64,000 bases of DNA, from positions 310,001 through 374,000 of the forward strand of contig NZ_JARXHX010000003.1 in NCBI RefSeq assembly GCF_031127835.1. The letters are read 5' to 3'. Source of the stretch: Pelagicoccus sp. SDUM812002 (GTDB lineage: Bacteria; Verrucomicrobiota; Verrucomicrobiia; Opitutales; Opitutaceae). The stretch's first letter is position 1, and each line of letters begins with the position of its first letter. Both the position numbers and the translations under genes were made by a program. The notes below the pieces were generated by a model. It was not told the origin of the DNA. It did not search any database and was given only the letters and a program-made list of their open reading frames with translations. Shown here in pieces: positions 1 to 7,923 of the stretch.

Positions 1-556
1 CCCCAGCGACACGCCCCTCCAGACGAGATCGCAGCGACTCCGCTACCCTGTCTCGACAACGAGCCACCACCTCCAAAGGACTTCCGTGGTCGACTAAGAC
101 GACGCCGCAGTCCCGAGGTCCTACCGTATTCACTTTTTGAATAAGTAGTTCCTCCAAAATTCGAGCAACCGTTTCTTCCCCCTTGGAGGCGGGGTCTAGC
201 AACGTCTTGGCCACCTGCACCGAGGCGTCCGCAATCCCTAAGCTCGCTAGAATTTCGCTCGTCACTTTCGGTAAATAATCGGCGATCGCCGAACTCGGAC
301 CAAAAAACAAAGGAACAACTCGGAACCGTGAAACACCCTCCTCTAGTTGATTTATCAAGAAACGCCTCCAAGTCTCGGCTTGCAACCCGTTCAACTTCTC
401 TGCGGGAATCTTGCTGGAGTGCAGCAAGGACACCGGATGCACCTTTTCACCGAGGACACGCTCCAGATTTCTAGCGATTGCCCTGAGGCTAAAAACCGCC
501 TCTGGACGCAGAGATCCGTTATCCAGTAAAACAATACACTCTTCCCTCGCTTCCAT
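1..556 (-). CDS. CbiX/SirB-like sirohydrochlorin chelatase family protein (C-terminus off the left edge)
   Basis: Only the first 185 codons are in the window; the frame stays open to base 1. The start is ATG at 556. The protein reads as two related halves. The N-terminal half opens with LLDNGSLRP (about residues 10-18) and has VVPLFFGPSSAIADYLPK around 80-97. The second half restarts with VVLVDHGSP (about 152-160). HGS followed by a PLFF/GPS segment is the usual pattern of CbiX/SirB chelatases, which insert cobalt or iron into sirohydrochlorin-type rings. In the first half the HGS histidine is replaced by asparagine, so the second half is the better candidate for metal handling. No cobalamin or sirohaem genes lie next to it in the window, so the substrate is unknown. 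The family call is fairly good; a chelatase function is not established. Confidence 0.7.
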   Translation of the reverse strand, partial: MEAREECIVLLDNGSLRPEAVFSLRAIARNLERVLGEKVHPVSLLHSSKIPAEKLNGLQAETWRRFLINQLEEGVSRFRVVPLFFGPSSAIADYLPKVTSEILASLGIADASVQVAKTLLDPASKGEETVARILEELLIQKVNTVGPRDCGVVLVDHGSPLEVVARCRDRVAESLRSRLEGRVAG

Positions 557-649
557 AAGTCAAAATCACCTTAAACTCTTGCCAGTAAATTCTTGCCGAA
601 CTTTGGCGAATACCGATAGTCCATTAATACGAAGACCAAGCCCTCCATC

Positions 650-1225
650 ATGTTCAAGAAAATCGTCCTTATCGCCACCGCATCCCTGATCGCAATCGCA
701 TTCTCCGGCTGTTCCAAGAAACCACGCCGTCCAAACCCTCTCGATACCGTGATGGGGCAAGGATACGACTCCGGAAACTCCGGCATCGATGACGGTTTCA
801 ATCCTATCGGTCTCGAAGGAGACGGTGCAATGCTAGAGACACGAGCTGACTGGGGAGGCGACATCCAAGCCCTTGTAGACAACGCGGATCGCAGCATGTT
901 CTCACCCGTCCTTTTCCAATTCGACTCCTCTGCCATCGCTCCTACACAACGCGCGACCCTCGAATCGGCTGCGAATTTCCTGAGAAACAATCCAACCGCA
1001 AACCTCATCCTGGAGGGACACTGCGACTGGCGGGGCACTCAAGAATACAATCTGGCTCTTGGAGATCGCCGTGCCAAAAGCGCCCTAGACTACCTGATCA
1101 CACTCGGCATCCAAGGCAATCGCCTCAAAACCCTTTCCCAAGGGGACTTGAAAGCGACTGAAGGCGCGAGTTCCGCTCAGATGACTCAGGAACGCAAAGT
1201 CGAGCTTCTGGTTATCCGCAACTAG
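650..1225 (+). CDS. pal: Peptidoglycan-associated lipoprotein Pal (OmpA family)
   Basis: This is a 191-residue outer-membrane lipoprotein. The N-terminus is a lipoprotein signal ending in a lipobox (AFSGC, Cys near residue 21). A variable linker follows to about residue 80, and then an OmpA-like peptidoglycan-binding domain (about 85-190). That domain carries the usual Pal landmarks: FQFDSSAI, LILEGHCDWRGTQEYN and LGDRRAKSALDYL. Pal anchors the outer membrane to peptidoglycan and works with TolB during cell division. tolB is in the same window at 4766-5986 but is not adjacent. No tolQ, tolR or tolA is seen here. A rho-independent terminator follows at once, so the gene probably ends its transcript. 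Confidence 0.93.
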   Translation: MFKKIVLIATASLIAIAFSGCSKKPRRPNPLDTVMGQGYDSGNSGIDDGFNPIGLEGDGAMLETRADWGGDIQALVDNADRSMFSPVLFQFDSSAIAPTQRATLESAANFLRNNPTANLILEGHCDWRGTQEYNLALGDRRAKSALDYLITLGIQGNRLKTLSQGDLKATEGASSAQMTQERKVELLVIRN

Positions 1226-1254
1226 GATCAATACGCATGTAGATTTTCAAAAAA

Positions 1255-1284
1255 GGCCCTGCCGCACCTGCGGTAGGGCTTTTT
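1255..1284 (+). terminator. Rho-independent terminator after pal
   Basis: A ten-base stem (GCCCTGCCGC / GCGGTAGGGC, one mismatch) with a short loop is followed by a T run, 30 bases after the pal stop codon. Confidence 0.85.
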
Positions 1285-1529
1285 GCTGCCAAAACTTAAC
1301 AAGCCCTCAAGCTCATCTTATAAGCTTCATTCAGATTTGATTTCTGGCACGTCCATTGCTATTGCAGCACGACAATGGCTAGCGTCACTCACGCGTAACG
1401 CGAGAGCGGTATCTGGCTGTTGCTATTGCGCAAAAGTATGTGTTCATTCGCGGAAATCGGGAGTCGGTTGGAAATTCCCGTTCTGCAGAATCCAACACAC
1501 CAACCGGTACCAAATTAGAAGACAAACTC

Positions 1530-1988
1530 ATGAAAAAGACTACTATCGCCGCTGCTAAAAAAGTTGCCAAGAAAGCCGTCAAAAAGGCCGCCGTTAAGAA
1601 GGTAGCCGCTAAGAAAGCTCCCGCCAAGAAGGCTGCCAAAAAAGTAGCTGCCGTGGCTCCCATTAAAGAGGTCGCAAAAAAGGCAGCAGTCAAAAAGACC
1701 GCACCTAAGAAAAAGAGCGCCAAGAAAGCTGCCCCAAAGACCACTATCGTCGCCAATGTCGACATTGGTTTCGGGAACACGCTCTACCTCCGTGGCAGTG
1801 CCAACGGCCTCTCATGGTCAGAGGGCGTTCCGATGGACTGCAAGACCGACGCCAGCTGGAGCATCGACATTGCTGGCGTAACGACGGCATTCGAGTTTAA
1901 GGTACTGATTAACGATGAGTACTGGAATGCTGGATACAACGACGTGGCAGAACCCGGCGTAGTGACAGACATTACTCCCGTTTTCTAA
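1530..1988 (+). CDS. Histone H1-like lysine/alanine-rich tail fused to a CBM20/CBM48-like domain
   Basis: The 152-residue protein has two parts. Residues 1 to about 72 are almost only Lys, Ala, Val and Pro in KKA/AKK repeats, like the tails of eukaryotic H1 and bacterial Hc1-type proteins. Residues 75-152 look like a small beta-sandwich starch/glycogen-binding module: LYLRGSANGLSW, a central W, then FEFKVLINDEYWNAGYN, matching the CBM20/CBM48 pattern. The ATG at 1530 was chosen because the tail begins there; the frame extends to 1440 without resembling either domain. The basic tail suggests nucleic-acid binding and the C-terminus suggests glucan binding; both are inferences. The gene is monocistronic, with a strong terminator after it. 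glgP in this window also has a short K/A-rich N-terminus. Confidence 0.8.
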   Translation: MKKTTIAAAKKVAKKAVKKAAVKKVAAKKAPAKKAAKKVAAVAPIKEVAKKAAVKKTAPKKKSAKKAAPKTTIVANVDIGFGNTLYLRGSANGLSWSEGVPMDCKTDASWSIDIAGVTTAFEFKVLINDEYWNAGYNDVAEPGVVTDITPVF

Positions 1989-2015
1989 TCAGCACCTCAA
2001 AGAAAACTTTCCTAC

Positions 2016-2047
2016 GGGCGACGCTTCACGAAGCGTCGCCCGTTTTT
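2016..2047 (+). terminator. Strong terminator after the K/A-rich gene
   Basis: A perfect inverted repeat (GGGCGACGCTT / AAGCGTCGCCC, four-base loop) is followed by TTTTT. It lies between this gene and the convergent xerD-like gene. Confidence 0.9.
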
Positions 2048-2090
2048 GTCGGCACTCCGCGGCCAAAAATAACGCCACACTTCCACTTTG

Positions 2091-3014
2091 CTAAAGAGCG
2101 GTACCCGCCTCTCGACTACGAGGGTGAAATTCATCGTGAGCACTGCGCGTCCGGTCCGCTTCAACAGAGGTATAAATCTGAGTTGTAGAGATATCAGCAT
2201 GTCCCAACAACTCTTGGATTATTCGCAAATCAGCGCCACCCGTTAGCAAATGCGTAGCAAAGGAATGCCTCAACATGTGCGGCTTAACCGGCTTGTCGAT
2301 TCCCGCTGCACTCGTGTATTTCTTCACCAGAAACCAAACAGTTTTGCGCGAGATTGCGGTTCCTCGAGAACTCAAGAAAACAGCGCTTCCCGTTTTAGAC
2401 CTCACCAAATAGGGGCGCCCATTACTCAAATAGGCTCTAATCGCCGAAACCGCCTTACTCCCCATCGGACAAACACGCTCCTTAGAGCCCTTTCCGTAAA
2501 CCTTTAAGGCGCCCAAGTCCAAATCGATTTGCTGTAGCATCAGTCCCGACAATTCGGATACTCGAAGTCCGGAAGAATAGAAAAGCTCCAACATAGCCCG
2601 ATCCCTTAAGCCTTGCGGTGTCGTGTCGTCAGGAGCGCTCAACAGCCGCTCTACCTCCTGTATACTCAAAGTAAATGGAGCCTTCCGTCTTAGCTTCGGA
2701 CCAACCACAATTTCGGTGAAAGATTTCTCGATCAATCGCTCCCTCAGCAGGTAGGAGTCTATTGCCCTCACTGCGCTTAATTTTCTGCACAAACTAGCGT
2801 TGGAGTAATCTTCTTCGCTCAGGGCATAGATCCAGTCGGAAACGTCCGCCGCTGTAACCTTTTTCCAACTACTTGGCTTCGAGGTCTGACCCAAGCGGGC
2901 CAGAAATTGACCCAAGTCGCCTTGGTAGCCTTGCAGAGTATTCTCTGAAAGCCCCTTCTCTAGCGATAAATAGGCGAGAAAATCATCCACGCCCTCAAGG
3001 AGACTGCTAGCCAC
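2091..3014 (-). CDS. xerD: Tyrosine recombinase XerC/XerD family
   Basis: This is a 307-residue site-specific recombinase. The N-terminal SAM-like core-binding domain covers about 5-90. The catalytic domain covers about 115-295, with all the expected residues: R151 in GLRVSEL, K175, H246 and R249 in HMLRHSFATHLL, H272 in LLGHADISTTQIYT and nucleophile Y281. Length and motifs match the chromosomal Xer proteins that resolve chromosome dimers at dif, not an integron or phage integrase; no attachment site or mobile genes surround it. Whether it is XerC or XerD cannot be decided without the paralogue, so the symbol is tentative. It lies 44 bases downstream of infA on the same strand and may be co-transcribed with it. 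Confidence 0.88.
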   Translation of the reverse strand: MASSLLEGVDDFLAYLSLEKGLSENTLQGYQGDLGQFLARLGQTSKPSSWKKVTAADVSDWIYALSEEDYSNASLCRKLSAVRAIDSYLLRERLIEKSFTEIVVGPKLRRKAPFTLSIQEVERLLSAPDDTTPQGLRDRAMLELFYSSGLRVSELSGLMLQQIDLDLGALKVYGKGSKERVCPMGSKAVSAIRAYLSNGRPYLVRSKTGSAVFLSSRGTAISRKTVWFLVKKYTSAAGIDKPVKPHMLRHSFATHLLTGGADLRIIQELLGHADISTTQIYTSVEADRTRSAHDEFHPRSREAGTAL

Positions 3015-3058
3015 AGGAACGCAGCGTGACAGCGAAGCCCTACCCCCGCAAGGAACAA

Positions 3059-3331
3059 CTAGCGGCGACGACGCGGACCGAACGAGCGAATCGGAGCGTT
3101 GCGATTCTGAGCGGCGTTGCGCAATCGGTAAACGATACGTGCCTTGTTCAAGTCGTAAGGGCTCATCTCCATCTTAACCAAGTCACCCGCAGTGATCTTG
3201 ATAAAGTGCTTACGAAGCTTTCCTGAGATGTGGGCAAGGACCTGGTGTCCATTTTCCAGCTCTACTCGGAACATGGTTCCGGGAAGCACTTGGACTATCT
3301 TGCCTTCTACTTGGATTGTTTCGTCAGCCAT
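3059..3331 (-). CDS. infA: Translation initiation factor IF-1, with extended basic C-terminus
   Basis: The protein is a single S1/OB-fold domain (residues 4-72) that binds the ribosomal A site on the 30S subunit. Typical IF-1 segments are present: [40 protein letters not shown] and ARIVYR. At 90 residues it is longer than the usual 72, because it adds a tail of about 18 residues ending FGPRRRR. The start is ATG at 3331 within an AT-rich stretch. It is divergent from tadA and upstream of the xer gene. Confidence 0.95.
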   Translation of the reverse strand: MADETIQVEGKIVQVLPGTMFRVELENGHQVLAHISGKLRKHFIKITAGDLVKMEMSPYDLNKARIVYRLRNAAQNRNAPIRSFGPRRRR

Positions 3332-3446
3332 ATATAATAGAGATCTGGCAGAACCGGCCAGGGCGGAATAGATGAAGCGTCGTTCCTTTCATATCCTTGC
3401 CATTAGTCAAGAGTATTCATACCCACCTTACCCCACAGCCTTCACC

Positions 3447-3980
3447 ATGCCCAACCCGACTAAACCAGCTCCGGACTGCCCATTCGAAAAGCGCTACCCA
3501 TCAGCCCTGAACCGCAACGACCGTTACTACATGGAACTCGCCTACAATCAGGCAATCGATGCTTGGAAGGACAATGAAGTCCCGGTCGGAGCAGTAATCG
3601 AATACGGAGGTGAAGTAGTGGGTGCGGCGCATAACCGAGTCGAGTCTACAAATGACCCGACCGCTCACGCGGAGATGCTAGCTATCACCCAAGCTAGCGA
3701 CGCCATCAAGAACTGGAGACTTAACGAAGCCACTCTCTACGTCACCAAGGAGCCATGCCCTATGTGCTCCGGCGCCACGATGATGTCCCGACTTAAAAGA
3801 GTGGTCTACGCCGTGCCCGATCCAAAGATGGGCGGGCTGGGCGGCCTGTTCGACGTGAACAGTTATCCCACCATAAACCACAGCCTCGAAGTCGAAGTTG
3901 GCGTCTTTCGCCAAGAGTGCCTCGAGCTCCTTCAAGCGTTCTTCCAACTTAAACGCGGTATGGGTAAAGGTTCGGTTTGA
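3447..3980 (+). CDS. tadA: tRNA-specific adenosine deaminase TadA
   Basis: This enzyme deaminates adenosine 34 of tRNA-Arg to inosine. The zinc-deaminase motifs are clear: H74-A-E76 (proton shuttle Glu) and PCPMC with C104 and C107 as ligands. Residue numbers count from ATG 3447. An in-frame ATG at 3372 would add 25 residues (MKRRSFHIL...) with no similarity to the family, and even from 3447 there is an extension of about 25 residues before the usual deaminase start near residue 27. The product is 177 residues. The stop codon overlaps a TTGACA hexamer (3977-3982) that could be a -35 element for sodA. Confidence 0.93.
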   Translation: MPNPTKPAPDCPFEKRYPSALNRNDRYYMELAYNQAIDAWKDNEVPVGAVIEYGGEVVGAAHNRVESTNDPTAHAEMLAITQASDAIKNWRLNEATLYVTKEPCPMCSGATMMSRLKRVVYAVPDPKMGGLGGLFDVNSYPTINHSLEVEVGVFRQECLELLQAFFQLKRGMGKGSV

Positions 3981-4050
3981 CAAAGTTTATTCTTTCTTTA
4001 AACAGGAAGCTTCCAATTCCCTAAACCATTAAACCCAACACTATATTATT

Positions 4051-4656
4051 ATGGCATACGAACTACCTGCACTCGATTACGCATACGACGCGCTCGAACC
4101 ACACATCGACGCCCGCACTATGGAAATCCACCATAGCAAGCATCACCAGACCTACATCACCAAGGTCAATGCTGCCATCGAGGGCACCGACCTCGAATCC
4201 AAAAGCGTCGAAGACCTCATCTCCGATCTCGACAGCGTACCGGAAAAAATCCGTGGAGCGGTTCGCAACAACGGTGGCGGCCACGCTAACCACAGCTTCT
4301 TCTGGAAGGTCATCGGACCCAACGGTGGCGGAGCTCCTACCGGCAAGCTCGCGGATGCCATCAAATCCGAGTTGGGTGGCTTCGAAGACTTCAAGAAGGC
4401 CTTCGCTGATGCTGGTGCTACTCGCTTCGGCAGCGGCTGGGCATGGCTCTGCGTCAAGGATGGCAAGCTCTGCGTTTGCTCGACTCCAAACCAAGACTCT
4501 CCGCTGATGGAAGGCGGAAAGCCAGTCATCGGTCTCGACGTCTGGGAGCACGCTTACTACCTTAACTACCAAAACCGTCGCCCCGATTACATCAGTGCCT
4601 TCTGGAACGTGGTGAACTGGGAAGCGGCCAACGCCAACTACGAAGCAGCCCTATAA
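4051..4656 (+). CDS. sodA: Superoxide dismutase, probably manganese type
   Basis: This is a 201-residue Mn/Fe-family superoxide dismutase. The four metal ligands are H27, H81, D163 and H167 (the last two in DVWEHAYY). The segments [11 protein letters not shown] and NQDSPLM are typical of the manganese branch rather than the iron branch, so sodA is preferred, but cambialistic use cannot be excluded. No signal peptide is present, so it acts in the cytoplasm. The gene stands alone and is followed by a terminator. A TTGACA hexamer overlapping the tadA stop is a possible -35, but no good -10 is seen at the right distance. Confidence 0.94.
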   Translation: MAYELPALDYAYDALEPHIDARTMEIHHSKHHQTYITKVNAAIEGTDLESKSVEDLISDLDSVPEKIRGAVRNNGGGHANHSFFWKVIGPNGGGAPTGKLADAIKSELGGFEDFKKAFADAGATRFGSGWAWLCVKDGKLCVCSTPNQDSPLMEGGKPVIGLDVWEHAYYLNYQNRRPDYISAFWNVVNWEAANANYEAAL

Positions 4657-4681
4657 GCTGCCTCAGAATTTAGAGTACAAC

Positions 4682-4714
4682 AAAGCCGAGTTCCGCAGGG
4701 GACTCGGCTTTTTC
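4682..4714 (+). terminator. Terminator after sodA
   Basis: An AAAGCCGAGT / ACTCGGCTTT stem is followed by T residues. It is roughly symmetrical and may also serve the convergent tolB. Confidence 0.85.
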
Positions 4715-4765
4715 GTAGGGGCGTCACTTGAGACCACGCCCTACCTTTCTAAGACAACCAAATCC

Positions 4766-5986
4766 CTACTTCACGAAACTCGGCTGAGAGACTTTGATCC
4801 GGCTGCCCGAGATGACGTAGCTTTTTCCAAACTCGTTGGGTTCCGCAAATGTATCCATAATCTTGATCTCGCTACGGTTAGCACGACGATGCGTATATAC
4901 CAGATGTCGACCATCCGCCAACCAATGCGGTTCGATTGCGTCACCGCTGTCGTTGGAAATGATACGACTCTTTCCAGCACGAGAATCAAATATCACGATC
5001 TGGCGGCCTGAACCTAGTGCGGCGCTGAATGCGATCTTGTTGTCATAAACCGGATTCCAATCAGGTTGGGCGCAATCACCGCTTACGTTGGTAGCGAGGC
5101 GGCGAGAGCTGCCTCCCATTGAAGGCATTACGTAAAGCTGCGGGCCGCCTCGCTCGTCGGAGGAGAATACCAGCCGCGTTCCGTCGGGTGACCACGCTGG
5201 CGCTGCTTCCAGCCCCCTCGATTTCGTGAGGTTTTTCATCTGCCCACTCGCTTCACGCACCCAAACGTCAGAATTCGAGCCACCCGAAATGATCATGGCG
5301 ATGCGGGTGCCGTCAGGGCTAAACGCCGCCCCCGTATTCAATCCCTTGTAGTTTGCGATTACCTGCCTGCTGTTCGTGCGCAGATCCAATTTGTAGATAT
5401 CGGGAAACCCTGCCTTATAGCTGGTGTAGACAATTGCGTTCCCGTCCGGAGACCACTTGGGGCCGATAGCGCTGACACGGTCATTCGTCAGTTGAATCAC
5501 GCTTTGAAAGAGCAAATCGGAAACGCACACTTCCGATGCTCCCGATTCCTCGTTTATGAACGCAAGCTTCCCCGCGAAGAACCCCTTGTCGCCACGGCGA
5601 GTCTTGTACACGGCGCGATCGATCGCCTGATAGACCGCATTCAGGGAAGAATCTCCTGTGAGCGTTTCCGTAAACATCAACTTTTCGGGAACGCCTGAGT
5701 AGATTGACAGGCGAGCGTTGTTGGCCCCAGCGGGATCCACTGCGATGGCAAAGTGCGCCTCGCTAGCAGAGCCGACCAATTCAAATCGTCCGTCTATCCG
5801 GAAAGCCGTATCCAAAATTGCCTTGGTGTTTGCGTTTCCTGAACGCACCGCCACTGGTGTAGCTGCGGGAACGCTATCGACAATGACCGCCCCCCCATCG
5901 TATTGAGCGATCGCGACCCCCGCAAAGGGGATAGCCATCGTAATTAGCAAGGCAGTTCGGAAGGTTTTTGGTAGTCGGAGATTCAT
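4766..5986 (-). CDS. tolB: Tol-Pal system protein TolB
   Basis: This 406-residue periplasmic protein has a Sec signal peptide (cleavage probably after AIA, near residue 27), an N-terminal alpha/beta domain (about 30-160) and a C-terminal six-bladed beta-propeller (about 165-400). The propeller repeats show as WSPDGNAIVYTS, FSPDGTRIAM, WSPDGTRLVFSSDERGGPQLYV and so on. TolB binds Pal and couples the inner-membrane TolQRA motor to the outer membrane. Here it is separated from pal by about 3.5 kb and is not followed by tolA, Q or R. The start (ATG 5986) lies opposite the 5' region of the Mrp gene. Confidence 0.9.
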   Translation of the reverse strand: MNLRLPKTFRTALLITMAIPFAGVAIAQYDGGAVIVDSVPAATPVAVRSGNANTKAILDTAFRIDGRFELVGSASEAHFAIAVDPAGANNARLSIYSGVPEKLMFTETLTGDSSLNAVYQAIDRAVYKTRRGDKGFFAGKLAFINEESGASEVCVSDLLFQSVIQLTNDRVSAIGPKWSPDGNAIVYTSYKAGFPDIYKLDLRTNSRQVIANYKGLNTGAAFSPDGTRIAMIISGGSNSDVWVREASGQMKNLTKSRGLEAAPAWSPDGTRLVFSSDERGGPQLYVMPSMGGSSRRLATNVSGDCAQPDWNPVYDNKIAFSAALGSGRQIVIFDSRAGKSRIISNDSGDAIEPHWLADGRHLVYTHRRANRSEIKIMDTFAEPNEFGKSYVISGSRIKVSQPSFVK

Positions 5987-6120
5987 GCGGCAACAACGCA
6001 GACTTGACAGTAGAGCGAATGTTTCAGGTTTCTGAGAAAACGCCTTTTATGGACCGTGGCATTGCAAGAGCAAGAGCGGGAACCGCAGGATGGCGAAATT
6101 TAAGTAACACATCGACAAGA

Positions 6121-7173
6121 GTGAGCCTCGAAAAAATAAATCAAGCCCTAGCAACCGTCAAATATCCGGGATTTAGCCGCGACATCGTATCTTTCGGCAT
6201 CGTCCGTTCCGTCGATTTCCAAGACGGCAAAGCAAGCGTATCGATCGCGATCACCACTTCAGACCATAGCATTCCGCCTGCCATTCGAGATTCGGTGGAA
6301 GCTGCCCTCGACGCGATTCCTGAAGTTAGCCAAGTGGACGTCTCCATTGTTCTCACCGCCAGCAAGAAGACCTCCCAAACCGACGGTTCTGCCCCTTCGG
6401 AAGGCATCCCTGGCGTTAAGCACGTGATCGCCGTTTCTAGCGGCAAGGGAGGCGTCGGCAAATCCACCTTCGCAGTCAACCTAGCTTGCGCCTTCGCCGA
6501 AATCCTCGGGCAGGAAGGCAAGAAAGCCGGAATCATGGACTGTGACATCTACGGCCCATCCGTTCCTCTAATGTTGGGCCTATCCGGGAGGCCTTACGTC
6601 GAGGGAGACTCCTTGATCCCCATGGAAGGACATAACCTAAGCGTCATGTCGATGGGCTTCCTCGTCGACGAGGACACTCCCGTGGTCTGGCGCGGCCCAA
6701 TGGTCATGAAGACCATCCAACAATTTTCCCAAAACGTGAAGTGGGGCGAGCTCGAGCTACTTGTTGTCGATCTCCCCCCCGGAACCGGCGACGCTCAGCT
6801 CTCTCTAGTGCAAACGATCCCACTCAGCGGAGCTGTCCTCGTCACCACTCCTCAACCAGCTGCCACCCAAGTCGCGAAACGCGGAGCGCGTATGCTGGAG
6901 AAGACGAACGTCAAGATCCTAGGTGTGGCCGAAAACATGAGCTATCTTGAGGCTCCGGACGGCTCACGCCAAAACATCTTCGGCGAAGGCGGGGGTTCCC
7001 AGACCGCTATCGACCTGAAAACAGATTTCCTCGGACAAATTCCCCTTGACCAGTCTATTCGAGAAGGCGGCGATGCTGGCATCCCTATCGTGCTCGGAAA
7101 ACCGGATTCAGAAGCGGCCAAAGTCTTTAGGGAAATTGCTAAGAAGCTTCTAGCGCAGGTACGTAATAAATAA
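6121..7173 (+). CDS. mrp: Mrp/NBP35-family P-loop ATPase (Fe-S cluster carrier type)
   Basis: The protein has an N-terminal MIP18/DUF59-like domain (about 1-80) and a MinD/Mrp-type ATPase with a deviant Walker A, GKGGVGKST (108-116), then DCDIYGPSVPLMLG and VVDLPPGTGDAQLSL. Mrp proteins carry Fe-S clusters to apoproteins. The GTG at 6121 starts right before the conserved DUF59 segment; the frame is open further upstream (ATG 6049, or 5968 overlapping tolB) but that part is not conserved-looking. The segment after ENMSY, where many Mrp proteins have CPxC, reads LEAPDGSRQNIFG here and has no cysteine. That leaves the cluster site unclear. No suf or isc genes are near. Confidence 0.88.
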   Translation: MSLEKINQALATVKYPGFSRDIVSFGIVRSVDFQDGKASVSIAITTSDHSIPPAIRDSVEAALDAIPEVSQVDVSIVLTASKKTSQTDGSAPSEGIPGVKHVIAVSSGKGGVGKSTFAVNLACAFAEILGQEGKKAGIMDCDIYGPSVPLMLGLSGRPYVEGDSLIPMEGHNLSVMSMGFLVDEDTPVVWRGPMVMKTIQQFSQNVKWGELELLVVDLPPGTGDAQLSLVQTIPLSGAVLVTTPQPAATQVAKRGARMLEKTNVKILGVAENMSYLEAPDGSRQNIFGEGGGSQTAIDLKTDFLGQIPLDQSIREGGDAGIPIVLGKPDSEAAKVFREIAKKLLAQVRNK

Positions 7174-7341
7174 ACAATCGTGCGCTAAATGAGCGCTACC
7201 CCGATAACAAGCTAGGGCTCGGAGAATGCAAAAAAGGTTGGCCTTGAACAAATTACCCTCAATGCTTTCCATTATAGTGAACGCACTATCGAACCGATTC
7301 CCGAAACTCGGGGATTTGGATTGAGCAGCGTATTGCATCTT

Positions 7342-7563
7342 ATGCCATCAAAGAAAATCAAGTCGAGCGGTCAGCACGAGTTCGTCAAGCAGTCGAGCCT
7401 CTATCAAGAGTTCCTCGCCGAGCGTGAAGAAATACTGCGCCACAAGTGGCTGGAGTCCGAGCGACTCGGTTACGACATTGGTTTCGAACGGGCCCTCCTC
7501 GACTGGATCCGCAAACACCGTGACAGTTGGCGCGCTTCCCGACGCCGCCCTGAACCGAACTGA
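7342..7563 (+). CDS. Small conserved-looking hypothetical protein, 73 residues
   Basis: I do not recognise a named family. The protein is short, highly charged and probably helical. The best-looking segment is HKWLESERLGYDIGFERALLDWIRKHRDSW, which resembles a helical accessory domain ending in an amphipathic helix. A basic tail (RASRRRPEPN) follows. ATG 7342 is taken as the start; a TTG at 7321 in the same frame would add seven residues. There is no signal peptide or membrane segment. A terminator follows at 7616. It reads toward the convergent rpmG. Confidence 0.65.
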   Translation: MPSKKIKSSGQHEFVKQSSLYQEFLAEREEILRHKWLESERLGYDIGFERALLDWIRKHRDSWRASRRRPEPN

Positions 7564-7615
7564 TCCACGCTTGTTAAATTCCCACGCTTAGACTCGCCCT
7601 CTCGAGTCAGCACGT

Positions 7616-7648
7616 AAAAAAAGCGACACTTGAGAGTGTCGCTTTTTT
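7616..7648. terminator. Bidirectional terminator between the small ORF and rpmG
   Basis: An AAAAAGCGACACT / AGTGTCGCTTTTT stem has a short loop, with A and T runs on both sides. It can end transcription from either direction. Confidence 0.9.
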
Positions 7649-7670
7649 CGTAAAATCTAATCGGAGACGC

Positions 7671-7838
7671 TTATTTGATCTCTTTGTGGATCGTGTGGCG
7701 CTTTAAATGCGGGTTGTACTTCTTCTTTTCGACGCGTTCGGTAACGGTCTTCTTGTTACGAGAAGAAAGGTAACGTGATACAGGCTTACCTTCAGCTTTT
7801 GCTTCGGTACATTCGAGAGTGATTACTTCGCGTGGCAT
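7671..7838 (-). CDS. rpmG: 50S ribosomal protein L33
   Basis: This is a 55-residue protein starting [20 protein letters not shown] and ending [10 protein letters not shown]. It has the L33 core: [10 protein letters not shown] followed by [15 protein letters not shown]33 sits near the E site of the large ribosomal subunit. It has a single cysteine (C10) instead of the four zinc ligands of the zinc-binding paralogue, so it is the zinc-independent form. The start is ATG 7838, without an obvious Shine-Dalgarno sequence. It lies 85 bases downstream of the diadenylate cyclase gene on the same strand. Confidence 0.93.
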   Translation of the reverse strand: MPREVITLECTEAKAEGKPVSRYLSSRNKKTVTERVEKKKYNPHLKRHTIHKEIK

Positions 7839-7923
7839 GGTGTGTAAAAATTAAGAAGGCGGAACATCTCAGCTCCCCGCCAGAAAGCAAGGGGAAAATG
7901 CTCCCTCCAGAGCAAACCGCCAG

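Noticed and set aside
2091-3014. Phage or integron integrase
   Set aside because: Length and motifs fit chromosomal XerC/D; no attachment sites, tRNA or mobile genes flank it.
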